This document shows, piece after piece, positions 4,887 through 11,590 of a stretch of DNA of 13,901 nucleotides (the stretch's first letter is position 1; each line of letters opens with the position of its first letter). This stretch comes from Parcubacteria group bacterium GW2011_GWB1_37_13. GTDB taxonomy: Bacteria; Patescibacteriota; Minisyncoccia; Phycocordibacterales; UBA9973. A model generated the notes under the pieces. It saw only the letters and a list, made by a program, of their open reading frames with translations, did not search any database and was not told the origin of the DNA. A program made the translations under genes and the position numbers. Location of the stretch: assembly GCA_000990145.1 (NCBI GenBank), contig LBSW01000003.1, positions 1 to 13,901 of the forward strand. The letters run 5' to 3'.

Positions 4887-6506
4887 ATGGAACAAAATAC
4901 TAAAAATTTCGTGTCAAAAATACCAAAAGAAGTTTCATATGTAACAGATGTGCTTGAAAAAGCTGGTTTTGAGGCATATTTAGTGGGCGGTTGTATCCGA
5001 GATCTTTTAATGGAGATAGAGCCTAAAGATTGGGATATTACTACTAATGCAAAACCAGAACAAATTATTGGTCTTTTTGAGAAAACTATTTATGAAAATA
5101 CATTTGGAACTGTTGGAGTTGTTGTTCTACGTGAAACTCCTAAAGATAAAGTTTCACAAGAAACATCAGATCTCAATTTAATTATTGAGGTTACACCTTA
5201 TAGAATTGAAGGAAAATATAGCGATTTTAGACATCCAGAGGAGATAAAATTTAGCAATAAGCTGGAAGATGATCTTAAAAGACGTGATTTTACAGCCAAT
5301 GCTGTGGCTTTAAATTCTAATGGACATGTCATAGATATGTTTGATGGCATAAAGGACATAAAGGACAAGATGTTAAAAACAGTGGGGGAGTCAGATGATC
5401 GTTTTAAAGAAGATGCTCTTCGGATGTTACGAGCTGTCCGTTTCGCTTGCCAACTTGATTTTTCTGTGTCATATGAAACAACAGAAAGTATTTTAAAAAA
5501 TGCAGAGTTAATAAAAAAAATATCTGAAGAAAGAATTCGCGATGAGTTTGTAAAAATAATAACTAGTGCCAATGCTTCTTCTGGAGTGGTGATGCTTCAT
5601 AGATTTGGTTTACTTAAACACATTATTCCAGAGTTGGAAGAGGGAATAGGATGTGAACAATTAGGCGAACATATTTATGATGTTTGGGATCATTTACTTC
5701 ATGCCATACAGCACGCAGCAAATAAAAATTGGTCTTTAGAAATAAGGCTGGCGGCGCTTTTTCATGATATTGGGAAACCTAGAACCAGAAGGCTGGCGGA
5801 GTCTGTCCTGACTAAAAATTCTGGCGCCTTCGCCCTCGGAGACAAGAAGACAGGGGACCCACGACGCGTAGAATTTTTGTCAGGACAGACTTCTAAAAAT
5901 AATTCCGCCCGAAAGAAATACACATTTTATGGCCATGAAGTTGTTGGCGCGAAAATGGCAAAAAAAATAATGGAGAGATTAAAATTTTCTAAAAAAGAAA
6001 TTGAATTAGTGGATAAATTAGTGCGCAATCATATGTTTTTTTCTGACACAGAGTTGATTACGCTTTCTGCGGTGCGTAGAATTATTGCAAAAGTTGGGAC
6101 AGAAAATATTTGGCTTTTGATGAATGTTCGCGAGTGCGACAGAGTGGGGATGAAGAAAAAAGAAGCACCATATAGGCTGCGAAAATATTTTGCAATGATT
6201 GAAGAAGCTATGCGGGATCCGATATCAGTCGGACAGCTAAAAATTGACGGAGAATTTATGATAAAAGAGCTCGGTATCAAACCAGGACCTAGAATGGGGT
6301 GGATTTTACACGCGTTGCTTGAAGAAGTGTTAGATAATCCAGAGAAAAATACCGTAGAAAATTTATCAAAATTGGTTAAATCGTTGGATAAACTTAACAA
6401 TACAGAACTCAAAGCCCTTGGCGATAAAGGAAAAGAAAAAAAAGAAGAATTAGAAGAGGAAGAAATTTCCAAACTGCGCGAAAAGCATGGAGTGAGAAAA
6501 AAATAA
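4887..6506 (+). CDS. cca: CCA-adding tRNA nucleotidyltransferase with HD domain and palindromic insert
   Basis: This enzyme adds or repairs the 3' CCA of tRNAs, needed here because most tRNAs in the window lack CCA. The class II nucleotidyltransferase head is clear: GGCIRD (34-39), DWD with catalytic D48 and D50, RRDFTANA (about 131-138), and the RNA-binding RFKEDALRMLRAVRFACQL. ERIRDEF starts the neck. An HD phosphohydrolase domain follows with HD at 293-294 (LFHDIGKP). At 539 residues it is longer than usual for about three reasons: a loop around 86-104, a 40-residue palindrome-encoded insert (about 303-341) inside the HD domain, and a Lys/Glu-rich tail (about 500-539). The ATG is 7 nt after tRNA-Arg with no Shine-Dalgarno site. 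Three or four parS-like sites lie within the gene. Confidence 0.95.
   Translation: MEQNTKNFVSKIPKEVSYVTDVLEKAGFEAYLVGGCIRDLLMEIEPKDWDITTNAKPEQIIGLFEKTIYENTFGTVGVVVLRETPKDKVSQETSDLNLIIEVTPYRIEGKYSDFRHPEEIKFSNKLEDDLKRRDFTANAVALNSNGHVIDMFDGIKDIKDKMLKTVGESDDRFKEDALRMLRAVRFACQLDFSVSYETTESILKNAELIKKISEERIRDEFVKIITSANASSGVVMLHRFGLLKHIIPELEEGIGCEQLGEHIYDVWDHLLHAIQHAANKNWSLEIRLAALFHDIGKPRTRRLAESVLTKNSGAFALGDKKTGDPRRVEFLSGQTSKNNSARKKYTFYGHEVVGAKMAKKIMERLKFSKKEIELVDKLVRNHMFFSDTELITLSAVRRIIAKVGTENIWLLMNVRECDRVGMKKKEAPYRLRKYFAMIEEAMRDPISVGQLKIDGEFMIKELGIKPGPRMGWILHALLEEVLDNPEKNTVENLSKLVKSLDKLNNTELKALGDKGKEKKEELEEEEISKLREKHGVRKK
5123..5138. promoter_or_regulatory. parS-like site inside cca (13/16)
   Basis: TGTTCTACGTGAAACT keeps the right half ACGTGAAAC exactly and has two changes in the left half plus the last base. 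It encodes VLRET in a loop of the enzyme that is variable in the family. Confidence 0.45.
5150..5165. promoter_or_regulatory. parS-like site inside cca (13/16)
   Basis: AGTTTCACAAGAAACA keeps both arms GTTTC and GAAAC and differs at the first base and the two central bases. It encodes VSQET and lies 27 bp after the previous site. Confidence 0.45.
5465..5480. promoter_or_regulatory. parS-like site inside cca (13/16)
   Basis: TGTGTCATATGAAACA matches the consensus at 13 of 16 positions, with the right part TGAAACA intact. It encodes VSYET. A weaker 12/16 match with similar coding (VSYVT) is at 4931-4946. Confidence 0.35.
5791..5910. repeat. In-frame palindromic element inserted in cca
   Basis: The stretch has nested inverted repeats. 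GTCTGTCCTGAC (5801-5812) pairs with 5879-5890 (12 bp, perfect), then after one bulged T, AAAAATTCT (5814-5822) pairs with 5870-5878 (9 bp, perfect). Outer arms GGCGGA (5795-5800) and TCCGCC (5904-5909) also match. The 47-bp centre is about two-thirds G+C, against an AT-rich background. It stays in frame and encodes about 40 residues (RLAESVLTKNSGAF... to ...SKNNSAR) between HDIGKPRTR and KKYTFYGHEV, which are normally close together. This resembles protein-coding palindromic elements known from Rickettsia. The exact ends are uncertain. Confidence 0.8.
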
Positions 6507-6508
6507 TT

Positions 6509-6542
6509 GTTGGTAATTTCCGCATATGCGGAAATTACCAAC
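6509..6542. repeat. Perfect 34-bp palindrome, possible minus-strand terminator
   Basis: GTTGGTAATTTCCGCAT (6509-6525) is followed directly by its exact reverse complement (6526-6542). It lies between the convergent cca (ends 6506) and cysteine-rich (ends 6560) genes. Read on the minus strand it is followed by AATTATTTTTTT, so it could end transcription of the cysteine-rich gene. On the plus strand no T run follows. A 17-bp stem with no obligatory loop is longer than a terminator needs. Confidence 0.75.
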
Positions 6543-6559
6543 GAGGCTCTCGAATTCTT

Positions 6560-8239
6560 TTAAGAAACTTCTTGCTGGTAACATTGTTCGCAGTAAACCA
6601 TTTCCGGGCGATCGGGGGAATAGGAAGTTTCAAATTCGTTTTCACACTTTTCTGTGTTATGGATGTGATTTTTTAATTCGCACATGCAAGAACGATGCCA
6701 AAGTTTTCTTGGATTTCGTTTTCGCATTCTATCTTGATGTCGGCACTCAAAATCTTTGCGTGGCAAAGGGATATTCATTCTTTTATAAAAATCTAGTTCT
6801 CCTTTTGTAATGCGAAAATTTTTTTTACAATCTTTGCAAACCAAAACTTGATTTAAAATATCCTCTGAAACTTCTCCAATAGTTTCAGGCATATCTTTTT
6901 CTTTAACAGTTTCTTTGCTATACGCGCCAGTAGTCTGACTTTGCCAATTAAAACTCTTTTTTCTGGCTTCTTGTTCAGTCATCGGATAGTATTCTTGCGC
7001 TAAAGTTTCGTTATATCCGAAAGGACTTAAAAAAGATGGCAAAAAGTCTCCGTACACTTTTTCTTTTTTCATATTTTCAATAATCTTTATTTTTAATTTT
7101 TCATATTCATCTTTGCTGTATTGTTTATTCAAAATACAGTACTTTTTCTTTTTTAATCCTGAACAGCCAAAACAGCTATCGCAATTATGCAAGCTATCGG
7201 AATATTCCGAATTGCTTGTGTACATCATATATACTGAATGCTTTACATTATATGTTTGAAGCGTGCCCATTTCATCCAGATTAAGTTCCGGTTTGTAGTA
7301 GGTATTATTCATGTCCAGGCAGTCAATTGTGCCTTCTGCATCCATAATATATTTGCAATTTTTTGTATTTTCTGCGTCAAAACCAAAGATTGTATCGTGA
7401 CAATTATACATATAATCTCCGGTAGCGTTTTTGCATTTTACCTGATGTGAATATTTTACAAGAGCCTTCTCTTTAAATTTTTCATATTCTTGTTTTGCCT
7501 CTTCCAATTTTTTATAAGATGAAAAAATTTCATTTTTCTTTTGTTCGTATTCCTTTTTTGATACTGGTTTATTGAAAATGTGATAATTTTTGTGTCTCAA
7601 ATTCGTGGAAAAGATGCAATTTTGGCAATTGCGCAGATTGAAGCAAAAAATTAAATCGGTGCTTGTTTCACAATTGTCGGAAAAGAGGCATTTATAAGAT
7701 TTTCGGCAGTCAATACATTCGTAGCAAAGCTCAGAGTCTTGTATAAAATCGCAATCCATAGCAAAACGACTTCTATAAACGAGCCTTCCATACATTGAGT
7801 CTTCATTTTTTTGCGCGGCAAAAATTAAATAGCAATTTTTATTATCTTCTGAATTATTTACATAGTCGCTATTTATGCCGTTAATATTTAAAAGAGATAT
7901 TCGCGGGACTTTATCTCTAACTTCAAGCCATTGGTCAAAAAAAGGACGATTCGGGTCATAATCTTGCCCATAATCTGTTCCATCCCAGTCATCTCCCCAC
8001 CAGATGTGCTGATCGTAGACAGGGAAGGGAGTGTTTTCAGGATATAAAGAAATTATCGGTTTTCCGCTTTTACTGCAAGTTCTTTTATAAAGAGTTCTCT
8101 CATTGCGAAAACAGAGTCTGCGCGCTACTCGACAGTTTGGGCAGTAATTCGGCGGGAGGGCTTTCATTTTTTCATAAAAATTTAAATCCTCGGAATCTAT
8201 TTCAAAATTCTTTTTACAATTTTTGCAGTTTTTTTGCAT
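6560..8239 (-). CDS. Cysteine-rich zinc-ribbon repeat protein of the CPR type, function unknown
   Basis: A 559-residue protein with 32 cysteines and no signal peptide or membrane segment. The N-terminal module (1-55) reads CKNCKKNFEI...LPPNYCPNC...FRNERTLYKRTC, a treble-clef or ribbon-type zinc site. Two central cysteine-rich repeat arrays follow (about 130-240 and 270-390), with NC, CxxC and DC pairs in beta-helix-like spacing, each closing with a block like YCILNKQYSKDEYEKLK. A C-terminal module (about 465-520) repeats the N-terminal one: CKDCKKNFRI, ELDFYKRM, RNPRKLWHRSC, but its second CxxC has become CRHQ. A last ribbon ends in YCEQCYQQEV. I know this as a family that is abundant in Patescibacteria and sometimes misleadingly named caib/baif; no function is established. 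It follows the acylphosphatase-like gene by 11 nt and probably shares its promoter. Confidence 0.85.
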   Translation of the reverse strand: MQKNCKNCKKNFEIDSEDLNFYEKMKALPPNYCPNCRVARRLCFRNERTLYKRTCSKSGKPIISLYPENTPFPVYDQHIWWGDDWDGTDYGQDYDPNRPFFDQWLEVRDKVPRISLLNINGINSDYVNNSEDNKNCYLIFAAQKNEDSMYGRLVYRSRFAMDCDFIQDSELCYECIDCRKSYKCLFSDNCETSTDLIFCFNLRNCQNCIFSTNLRHKNYHIFNKPVSKKEYEQKKNEIFSSYKKLEEAKQEYEKFKEKALVKYSHQVKCKNATGDYMYNCHDTIFGFDAENTKNCKYIMDAEGTIDCLDMNNTYYKPELNLDEMGTLQTYNVKHSVYMMYTSNSEYSDSLHNCDSCFGCSGLKKKKYCILNKQYSKDEYEKLKIKIIENMKKEKVYGDFLPSFLSPFGYNETLAQEYYPMTEQEARKKSFNWQSQTTGAYSKETVKEKDMPETIGEVSEDILNQVLVCKDCKKNFRITKGELDFYKRMNIPLPRKDFECRHQDRMRKRNPRKLWHRSCMCELKNHIHNTEKCENEFETSYSPDRPEMVYCEQCYQQEVS

Positions 8240-8250
8240 AATTTTAATTT

Positions 8251-8529
8251 TTAATTAGTCAATACATAAAAATCTTCCAAATTTTCTTCCGGGTCAGACC
8301 AGTTTACATAGAAATTTTCCGTTATGGTAAAAATTTTTTCATTTTTAATTTCTTCTACAAATTTCTCCAAATTTTCCTCTTCTCCTTCCGCTGTTATTTT
8401 AATACTGCCATCTTGTTTTATAAAAGCAACACCTTTGATTTTTAATCTATTGGCAAAATCTTTTATCCAAGAAAGGGAGTGAGATCCCAGCATTGTTCCC
8501 ATTATTCCGCTTTCTATATGCTTAATCAT
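8251..8529 (-). CDS. Acylphosphatase-like protein lacking catalytic residues
   Basis: A 92-residue protein of the size and fold of acylphosphatases, which hydrolyse carboxyl-phosphate bonds. The part GVAFIKQDGSIKITAEGEEE (33-52) followed by NLEKFVEEI matches the family closely. Aligned on that block, the catalytic Arg of the GxVxGVxFR loop falls on L19 (GSHSL) and the catalytic Asn falls on I37 (FIKQDG), so both active-site residues appear to be missing. It may bind a ligand or act as a regulator rather than an enzyme. I chose the ATG at 8529 over the longer frame from 8577 because a TTGACA/TATCAT promoter sits exactly before it, with the -10 box 6 nt from the ATG, which implies a leaderless mRNA. 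The cysteine-rich gene follows 11 nt downstream. Confidence 0.78.
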   Translation of the reverse strand: MIKHIESGIMGTMLGSHSLSWIKDFANRLKIKGVAFIKQDGSIKITAEGEEENLEKFVEEIKNEKIFTITENFYVNWSDPEENLEDFYVLTN

Positions 8530-8535
8530 ACTAAT

Positions 8536-8564
8536 ATGATATATCAATTTAAAATTATTGTCAA
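8536..8564 (-). promoter_or_regulatory. Promoter of the acylphosphatase-like/cysteine-rich pair
   Basis: Perfect TTGACA (complement of 8559-8564), a 17-nt spacer and TATCAT (complement of 8536-8541). The -10 box ends 6 nt before the ATG at 8529. AAGCATT (8563-8569) and AATGCTT (8590-8596) form a small inverted repeat next to it that could be an operator shared with the divergent TrmB gene. Confidence 0.7.
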
Positions 8565-8643
8565 GCATTATCACCAAAAAAATGTTGAAAAATGCTTCTT
8601 TTATAAGGTTAAAAATAATTAATACAAATTTTGTTTATAGACA

Positions 8644-8673
8644 TTGACAAATTATGGAGCTTTCTGATATGCT
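8644..8673 (+). promoter_or_regulatory. Promoter of the TrmB-type regulator
   Basis: Perfect TTGACA (8644-8649), an 18-nt spacer and TATGCT (8668-8673), 9 nt before the ATG. The leader would be only 2-3 nt. Confidence 0.55.
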
Positions 8674-8682
8674 TAAAATGCA

Positions 8683-9465
8683 ATGAATGAAAACTTGGAA
8701 CTAACAAAAACCTTAGAATATATTGGATTTTCTGAAAAAGAAGTTTTAGTGTATTTGGCTCTACTTATGCTCGGAAAGGGCACAGTCACGCAAATTTCGC
8801 GCAAGGCGGGGATTAATCGTCCGACTGGATATCACATTCTAGCTTCACTTGAAGTGAAAGAGCTTGTAAAAGTATCAGGCAAAGAACCAAAACAAGAATA
8901 TATGGCGGAATCGCCGGAACAAATCGAAAAATTTCTTTCAAAGAAGATTGAAAATGATCAATCTTTTATTAAAGAAGCGCGCAAAATTATTCCCGAACTA
9001 AAATCAATACATAATATTGTTGATCGTCCTAAAGTTTTATTTTATGAAGGAAGGGAAGGACTTGAAAAAGTTTATGAAGACACTTTAACTTCTACCGAGC
9101 CAATACGGGCATACGCAAGCGTTGGAGATATGCACACAGGTTTACCCGGGTATTTTCCAAATTATTACAAGAGAAGAGCTGGAAAAGGCATAGCTATACG
9201 TGCAATTATTCCAAACACTGAAGCGGGGAAAGAACGTCGAACTTTTGACAGTGAAGAAATGCGTGAAACGGCGCTTGTGTCAAAAGATTCTTTCTATTTT
9301 TCTCCGGAAATAAATATTTACGACAACAAAGTAATGATTGCTTCTTGGAAAGAAAAATTGGGAATTATTATAGAAAGCAAAGAAATAGCTGACAGTATGA
9401 AAAAAATATATGAACTTGCTTGGGCAGAGGCAAAAAGATTAGGCAAAGAATTGGAGAAAAATTAA
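8683..9465 (+). CDS. TrmB family transcriptional regulator
   Basis: A 260-residue protein with the two-part TrmB layout. The N-terminal winged helix-turn-helix (about 8-85) starts TKTLEYIGFSEKEVLVYLALL and has ISRKAGINRPTGYHILASL as the helix-turn-helix and recognition helix; the wing contains VSGKEPKQEYMAES. A helical linker (about 87-112) leads to a C-terminal effector domain (about 115-260) of the TrmB/phospholipase-D-like type. TrmB proteins often control sugar uptake and metabolism in archaea, but related short forms are common in CPR genomes with unknown targets. The effector domain is shorter than in sugar-binding archaeal TrmB proteins and the ligand cannot be inferred. It is divergent from the acylphosphatase-like pair and overlaps the end of the TMEM175-like gene by 4 bp. 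Confidence 0.85.
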   Translation: MNENLELTKTLEYIGFSEKEVLVYLALLMLGKGTVTQISRKAGINRPTGYHILASLEVKELVKVSGKEPKQEYMAESPEQIEKFLSKKIENDQSFIKEARKIIPELKSIHNIVDRPKVLFYEGREGLEKVYEDTLTSTEPIRAYASVGDMHTGLPGYFPNYYKRRAGKGIAIRAIIPNTEAGKERRTFDSEEMRETALVSKDSFYFSPEINIYDNKVMIASWKEKLGIIIESKEIADSMKKIYELAWAEAKRLGKELEKN

Positions 9466-10094
9466 TTTTCTTCTTTATGAAACACGTTTAGAATATTCTC
9501 AAAAAGCTGGGTGCTGTAAGAGGAGAGATTGAAAATTACAGCCAAGGTAAACAAAATAAGTGAAAGTTTTATGCTAAAAAAGGAAAGTGGTATAGCCACA
9601 ATAGCGAAAATAACAGGAGCGAGAGTACGAACAGTGCTACCACGAATTTCGTGTTTGCTTATTTCTGGATTTTGGATATGTGGAGAGTAGATGACATATT
9701 TTCGCATCCAATATAATGTTAAGCCAATCAAAATTATATGTATGCCGAAGATTATAACAGACAGTTCATTTTTGCTGAATTGCCCGAGAACGCTTGCTGA
9801 AAAGGGTATTAAACTTATTAACATAAAAAATAAAGCATTGATATTGATAAGCATTGAGTCTACATTTTTGGCATAAATAGAAATAAAAAAATGATGCGCT
9901 CGCCAATATGTAAAAAGTAGCGCAAAACTTAAAGCATAGCTTAGAAATACAGGAAACAGTTTTTCAATTTCTTGCCAAAGTTCCAAATTATCCATTGGCC
10001 CCCATATAGTAGGCAACTCAATTTGAAAAACCAAAACTGTCATTACTATCGCAAAGATTCCATCCGAAAGTTGATCTAATCTAGCGTGATTCAT
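9462..10094 (-). CDS. TMEM175 (DUF1211) family potassium-channel-like protein
   Basis: A 210-residue protein with about six hydrophobic helices. The first helix carries RLDQLSDGIFAIVMTVLVFQ, the family signature RxxxFSDGxFAI with Leu in place of the usual Phe. Bacterial TMEM175 homologues are tetrameric potassium channels in the plasma membrane with the pore formed by this first helix. WRAHHFF (about 63-69) and LININALFFMLISLIPF are further family traits. I chose ATG 10094 (MNHARLD) over the frame start at 10112 because a TATATT box lies exactly 6 nt before it. The gene converges on and overlaps the TrmB gene by 4 bp. Channel activity is inferred from family membership. Confidence 0.87.
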   Translation of the reverse strand: MNHARLDQLSDGIFAIVMTVLVFQIELPTIWGPMDNLELWQEIEKLFPVFLSYALSFALLFTYWRAHHFFISIYAKNVDSMLININALFFMLISLIPFSASVLGQFSKNELSVIIFGIHIILIGLTLYWMRKYVIYSPHIQNPEISKHEIRGSTVRTLAPVIFAIVAIPLSFFSIKLSLILFTLAVIFNLSSYSTQLFENILNVFHKEEN

Positions 10095-10100
10095 ATAACA

Positions 10101-10129
10101 AATATAGCACAAACTATTTGAAATATAAA
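10101..10129 (-). promoter_or_regulatory. Promoter of the TMEM175-like gene
   Basis: TTTATA (complement of 10124-10129), a 17-nt spacer and TATATT (complement of 10101-10106), 6 nt before the ATG. The leader would be absent. The -35 region touches the inverted repeat at 10115-10161. Confidence 0.5.
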
Positions 10130-10161
10130 CTTTACCTCTGCAAAAAGTTGTATTTCAAATA
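10115..10161. repeat. 11-bp inverted repeat downstream of exonuclease III
   Basis: TATTTGAAATA (10115-10125) and TATTTCAAATA (10151-10161) are exact reverse complements with 25 nt between them. The repeat lies between the exonuclease III stop and the TMEM175 promoter. It could be an operator for the channel gene or a weak hairpin; it has no T run and low G+C, so a terminator role is doubtful. Confidence 0.45.
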
Positions 10162-10164
10162 ATT

Positions 10165-10965
10165 TTAAATTTCTACCAAAATCGGACAATGATCTGAACC
10201 TAAAACTTCCGGCAAAATCTTTGCATCTTTCACTTTTCCCTTTAATTTTTTGCTTACAAAAATATAATCAATTCTCCAGCCAATGTTTCGCGCTCGGGCA
10301 TTTGCAAAATGGCTCCACCATGTATAGTATCCGTTGCTTTTTGTGAAAATTCGGAAAGTATCTAAAAAACCAGCATCAATAATTTTTTGAATTCCTTCAC
10401 GCTCTTCTGTTGTAAATCCCTTTTTCCCAAAATTTTCTTTTGGCCGCGCGAGATCATTTTCTGTGTGCGCCACATTTAAATCTCCGCAAAATATTACCGG
10501 TTTTTTCTTATCAAGTTTTTTTATATATTCGAGAAATGCCGGGTCCCACTGCTTATAACGAAGAGGAATGCGACTCAAATCATCTTTTGCATTCGGTGTG
10601 TAGACACTGACAACATAAAAATTTTTAAATTCAGCGGCAATGACTCTGCCTTCGGTATTTGGATTGCCATATCCATCGTCTTTTAAATTATATTTTTTTG
10701 CAATATTTTCCGGCAGATCAAGCGTAACGGAAATCGGTTTCCCAAAAGACTTCTGGAAGAAAATAGCTGTGCCACTATACCCTTTTTTCTCCGCTGAATT
10801 CCAATATTCTTCATAGTCGGGTAAATCTATCAGCGATTGACGCTGTTCTGCTTTTGTTTCCTGCAGACAAATGATGTCCGGCTGATATTTTTTTATAAAG
10901 GGCGCAAAAAGGCCCTTTTTATGCACCGCCCTTATTCCGTTAACATTCCAAGACATTATTTTCAT
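10165..10965 (-). CDS. xth: Exodeoxyribonuclease III (AP endonuclease)
   Basis: A 266-residue DNA repair enzyme of the ExoIII/APE1 family that cuts DNA at abasic sites and removes 3' blocking groups. All catalytic motifs are present: N7 in WNVNGIRA, E36 in LQETKA, Y122 in VYTPNA, D162 and N164 in CGDLNVAH, D233 in GWRIDY, and D258-H259 in GSDHCP. Length matches the E. coli enzyme. The start MKIMSWNVNG is standard, and the ATG is 8 nt after the methyltransferase stop codon, so the two are probably co-transcribed and perhaps co-translated. No Shine-Dalgarno site is visible. Confidence 0.97.
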   Translation of the reverse strand: MKIMSWNVNGIRAVHKKGLFAPFIKKYQPDIICLQETKAEQRQSLIDLPDYEEYWNSAEKKGYSGTAIFFQKSFGKPISVTLDLPENIAKKYNLKDDGYGNPNTEGRVIAAEFKNFYVVSVYTPNAKDDLSRIPLRYKQWDPAFLEYIKKLDKKKPVIFCGDLNVAHTENDLARPKENFGKKGFTTEEREGIQKIIDAGFLDTFRIFTKSNGYYTWWSHFANARARNIGWRIDYIFVSKKLKGKVKDAKILPEVLGSDHCPILVEI

Positions 10966-10973
10966 TGTCTTTT

Positions 10974-11555
10974 TTATTGTTTCTTTTGAAAAAGAGTTTG
11001 CAACACTGCTATTTCTCTAGGTTCTTCCACAAATTCTACATTATCAGAGATTAATGTCATTTTATTATTAAAAATATTTACCATTTCTTCTTTTGCGAAA
11101 AAATGATAATGCACATCCTCATCTTTAAATTCTCCATCTTTTGAGTTAATGGGAGAGAAGTCTAAAAAATTTATTGTTTTACGCGATAACGATACATTTA
11201 AATAAAATCCACCCGGTTTTAAAATACGATTTATCTCATTTGCATAAGCTCCCCAGTCTTCTTGGTATAAATTCTCTAGCAATCCAAAGTCGCAAACTCC
11301 GTCAAAACTCCCATCCGTAAAAGGCATATGGAAAACATCTGTTTTTATAAATTTCAATTTACCTTCCAGCTTCCAGTCTTTTATTTCCATATTTGCTTTA
11401 TCCACGATATCTTCTTCAAAATCTATGCCAATGACCTTAAAACCCATTTCTGCCAAATTTTTGGCGATAAGTCCGCGTCCGGAACCGAGATCTAAAACAG
11501 CTCCACCTATAGGTAATTTTTCTACTAATTTCTTTGCACCTGTTTTGTAATCCAT
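10974..11555 (-). CDS. Class I SAM-dependent methyltransferase
   Basis: A 193-residue Rossmann-fold methyltransferase. Motif I VLDLGSGRG (20-28) binds S-adenosylmethionine, the acidic residue D45 (VIGIDFEED) should hold the ribose, and TDVFHMPF and DGSFDGVCDFGLLENL cover motifs II-IV. INRILKPGGFYLNVSL is the post-motif strand. It belongs to the broad methyltransferase 11/25 group; the substrate is unknown and a small molecule is as likely as a macromolecule. A perfect TATAAT sits exactly 6 nt before the ATG, inside the last codons of the upstream Lrp-like gene, so it has its own promoter and a leaderless mRNA. Exonuclease III follows after 8 nt. Confidence 0.9.
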   Translation of the reverse strand: MDYKTGAKKLVEKLPIGGAVLDLGSGRGLIAKNLAEMGFKVIGIDFEEDIVDKANMEIKDWKLEGKLKFIKTDVFHMPFTDGSFDGVCDFGLLENLYQEDWGAYANEINRILKPGGFYLNVSLSRKTINFLDFSPINSKDGEFKDEDVHYHFFAKEEMVNIFNNKMTLISDNVEFVEEPREIAVLQTLFQKKQ

Positions 11556-11561
11556 ACACTA

Positions 11562-11590
11562 ATTATAACACTGTTTTCTTTGGAGGTGAA
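11562..11590 (-). promoter_or_regulatory. Internal promoter of the methyltransferase gene
   Basis: TTCACC (complement of 11585-11590), a 17-nt spacer and a perfect TATAAT (complement of 11562-11567) that overlaps the stop codon of the Lrp-like gene and ends 6 nt before the ATG at 11555. Confidence 0.6.

Noticed and set aside
5349..5368. Tandem ATAAAGGACA in cca that resembles the 4490/4567 motif
   Set aside because: It encodes IKDIKDK, a normal segment of CCA-adding enzymes, so the repeat is explained by the protein.
6029..6541. Long minus-strand open frames opposite cca, and similar frames opposite other genes
   Set aside because: They are antisense shadows of well-supported genes with composition-biased peptides and no promoter or family match.
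7654..7669. TGTTTCAC half-site in the cysteine-rich gene
   Set aside because: The right half does not match parS (9 of 16 overall), so it is not counted.
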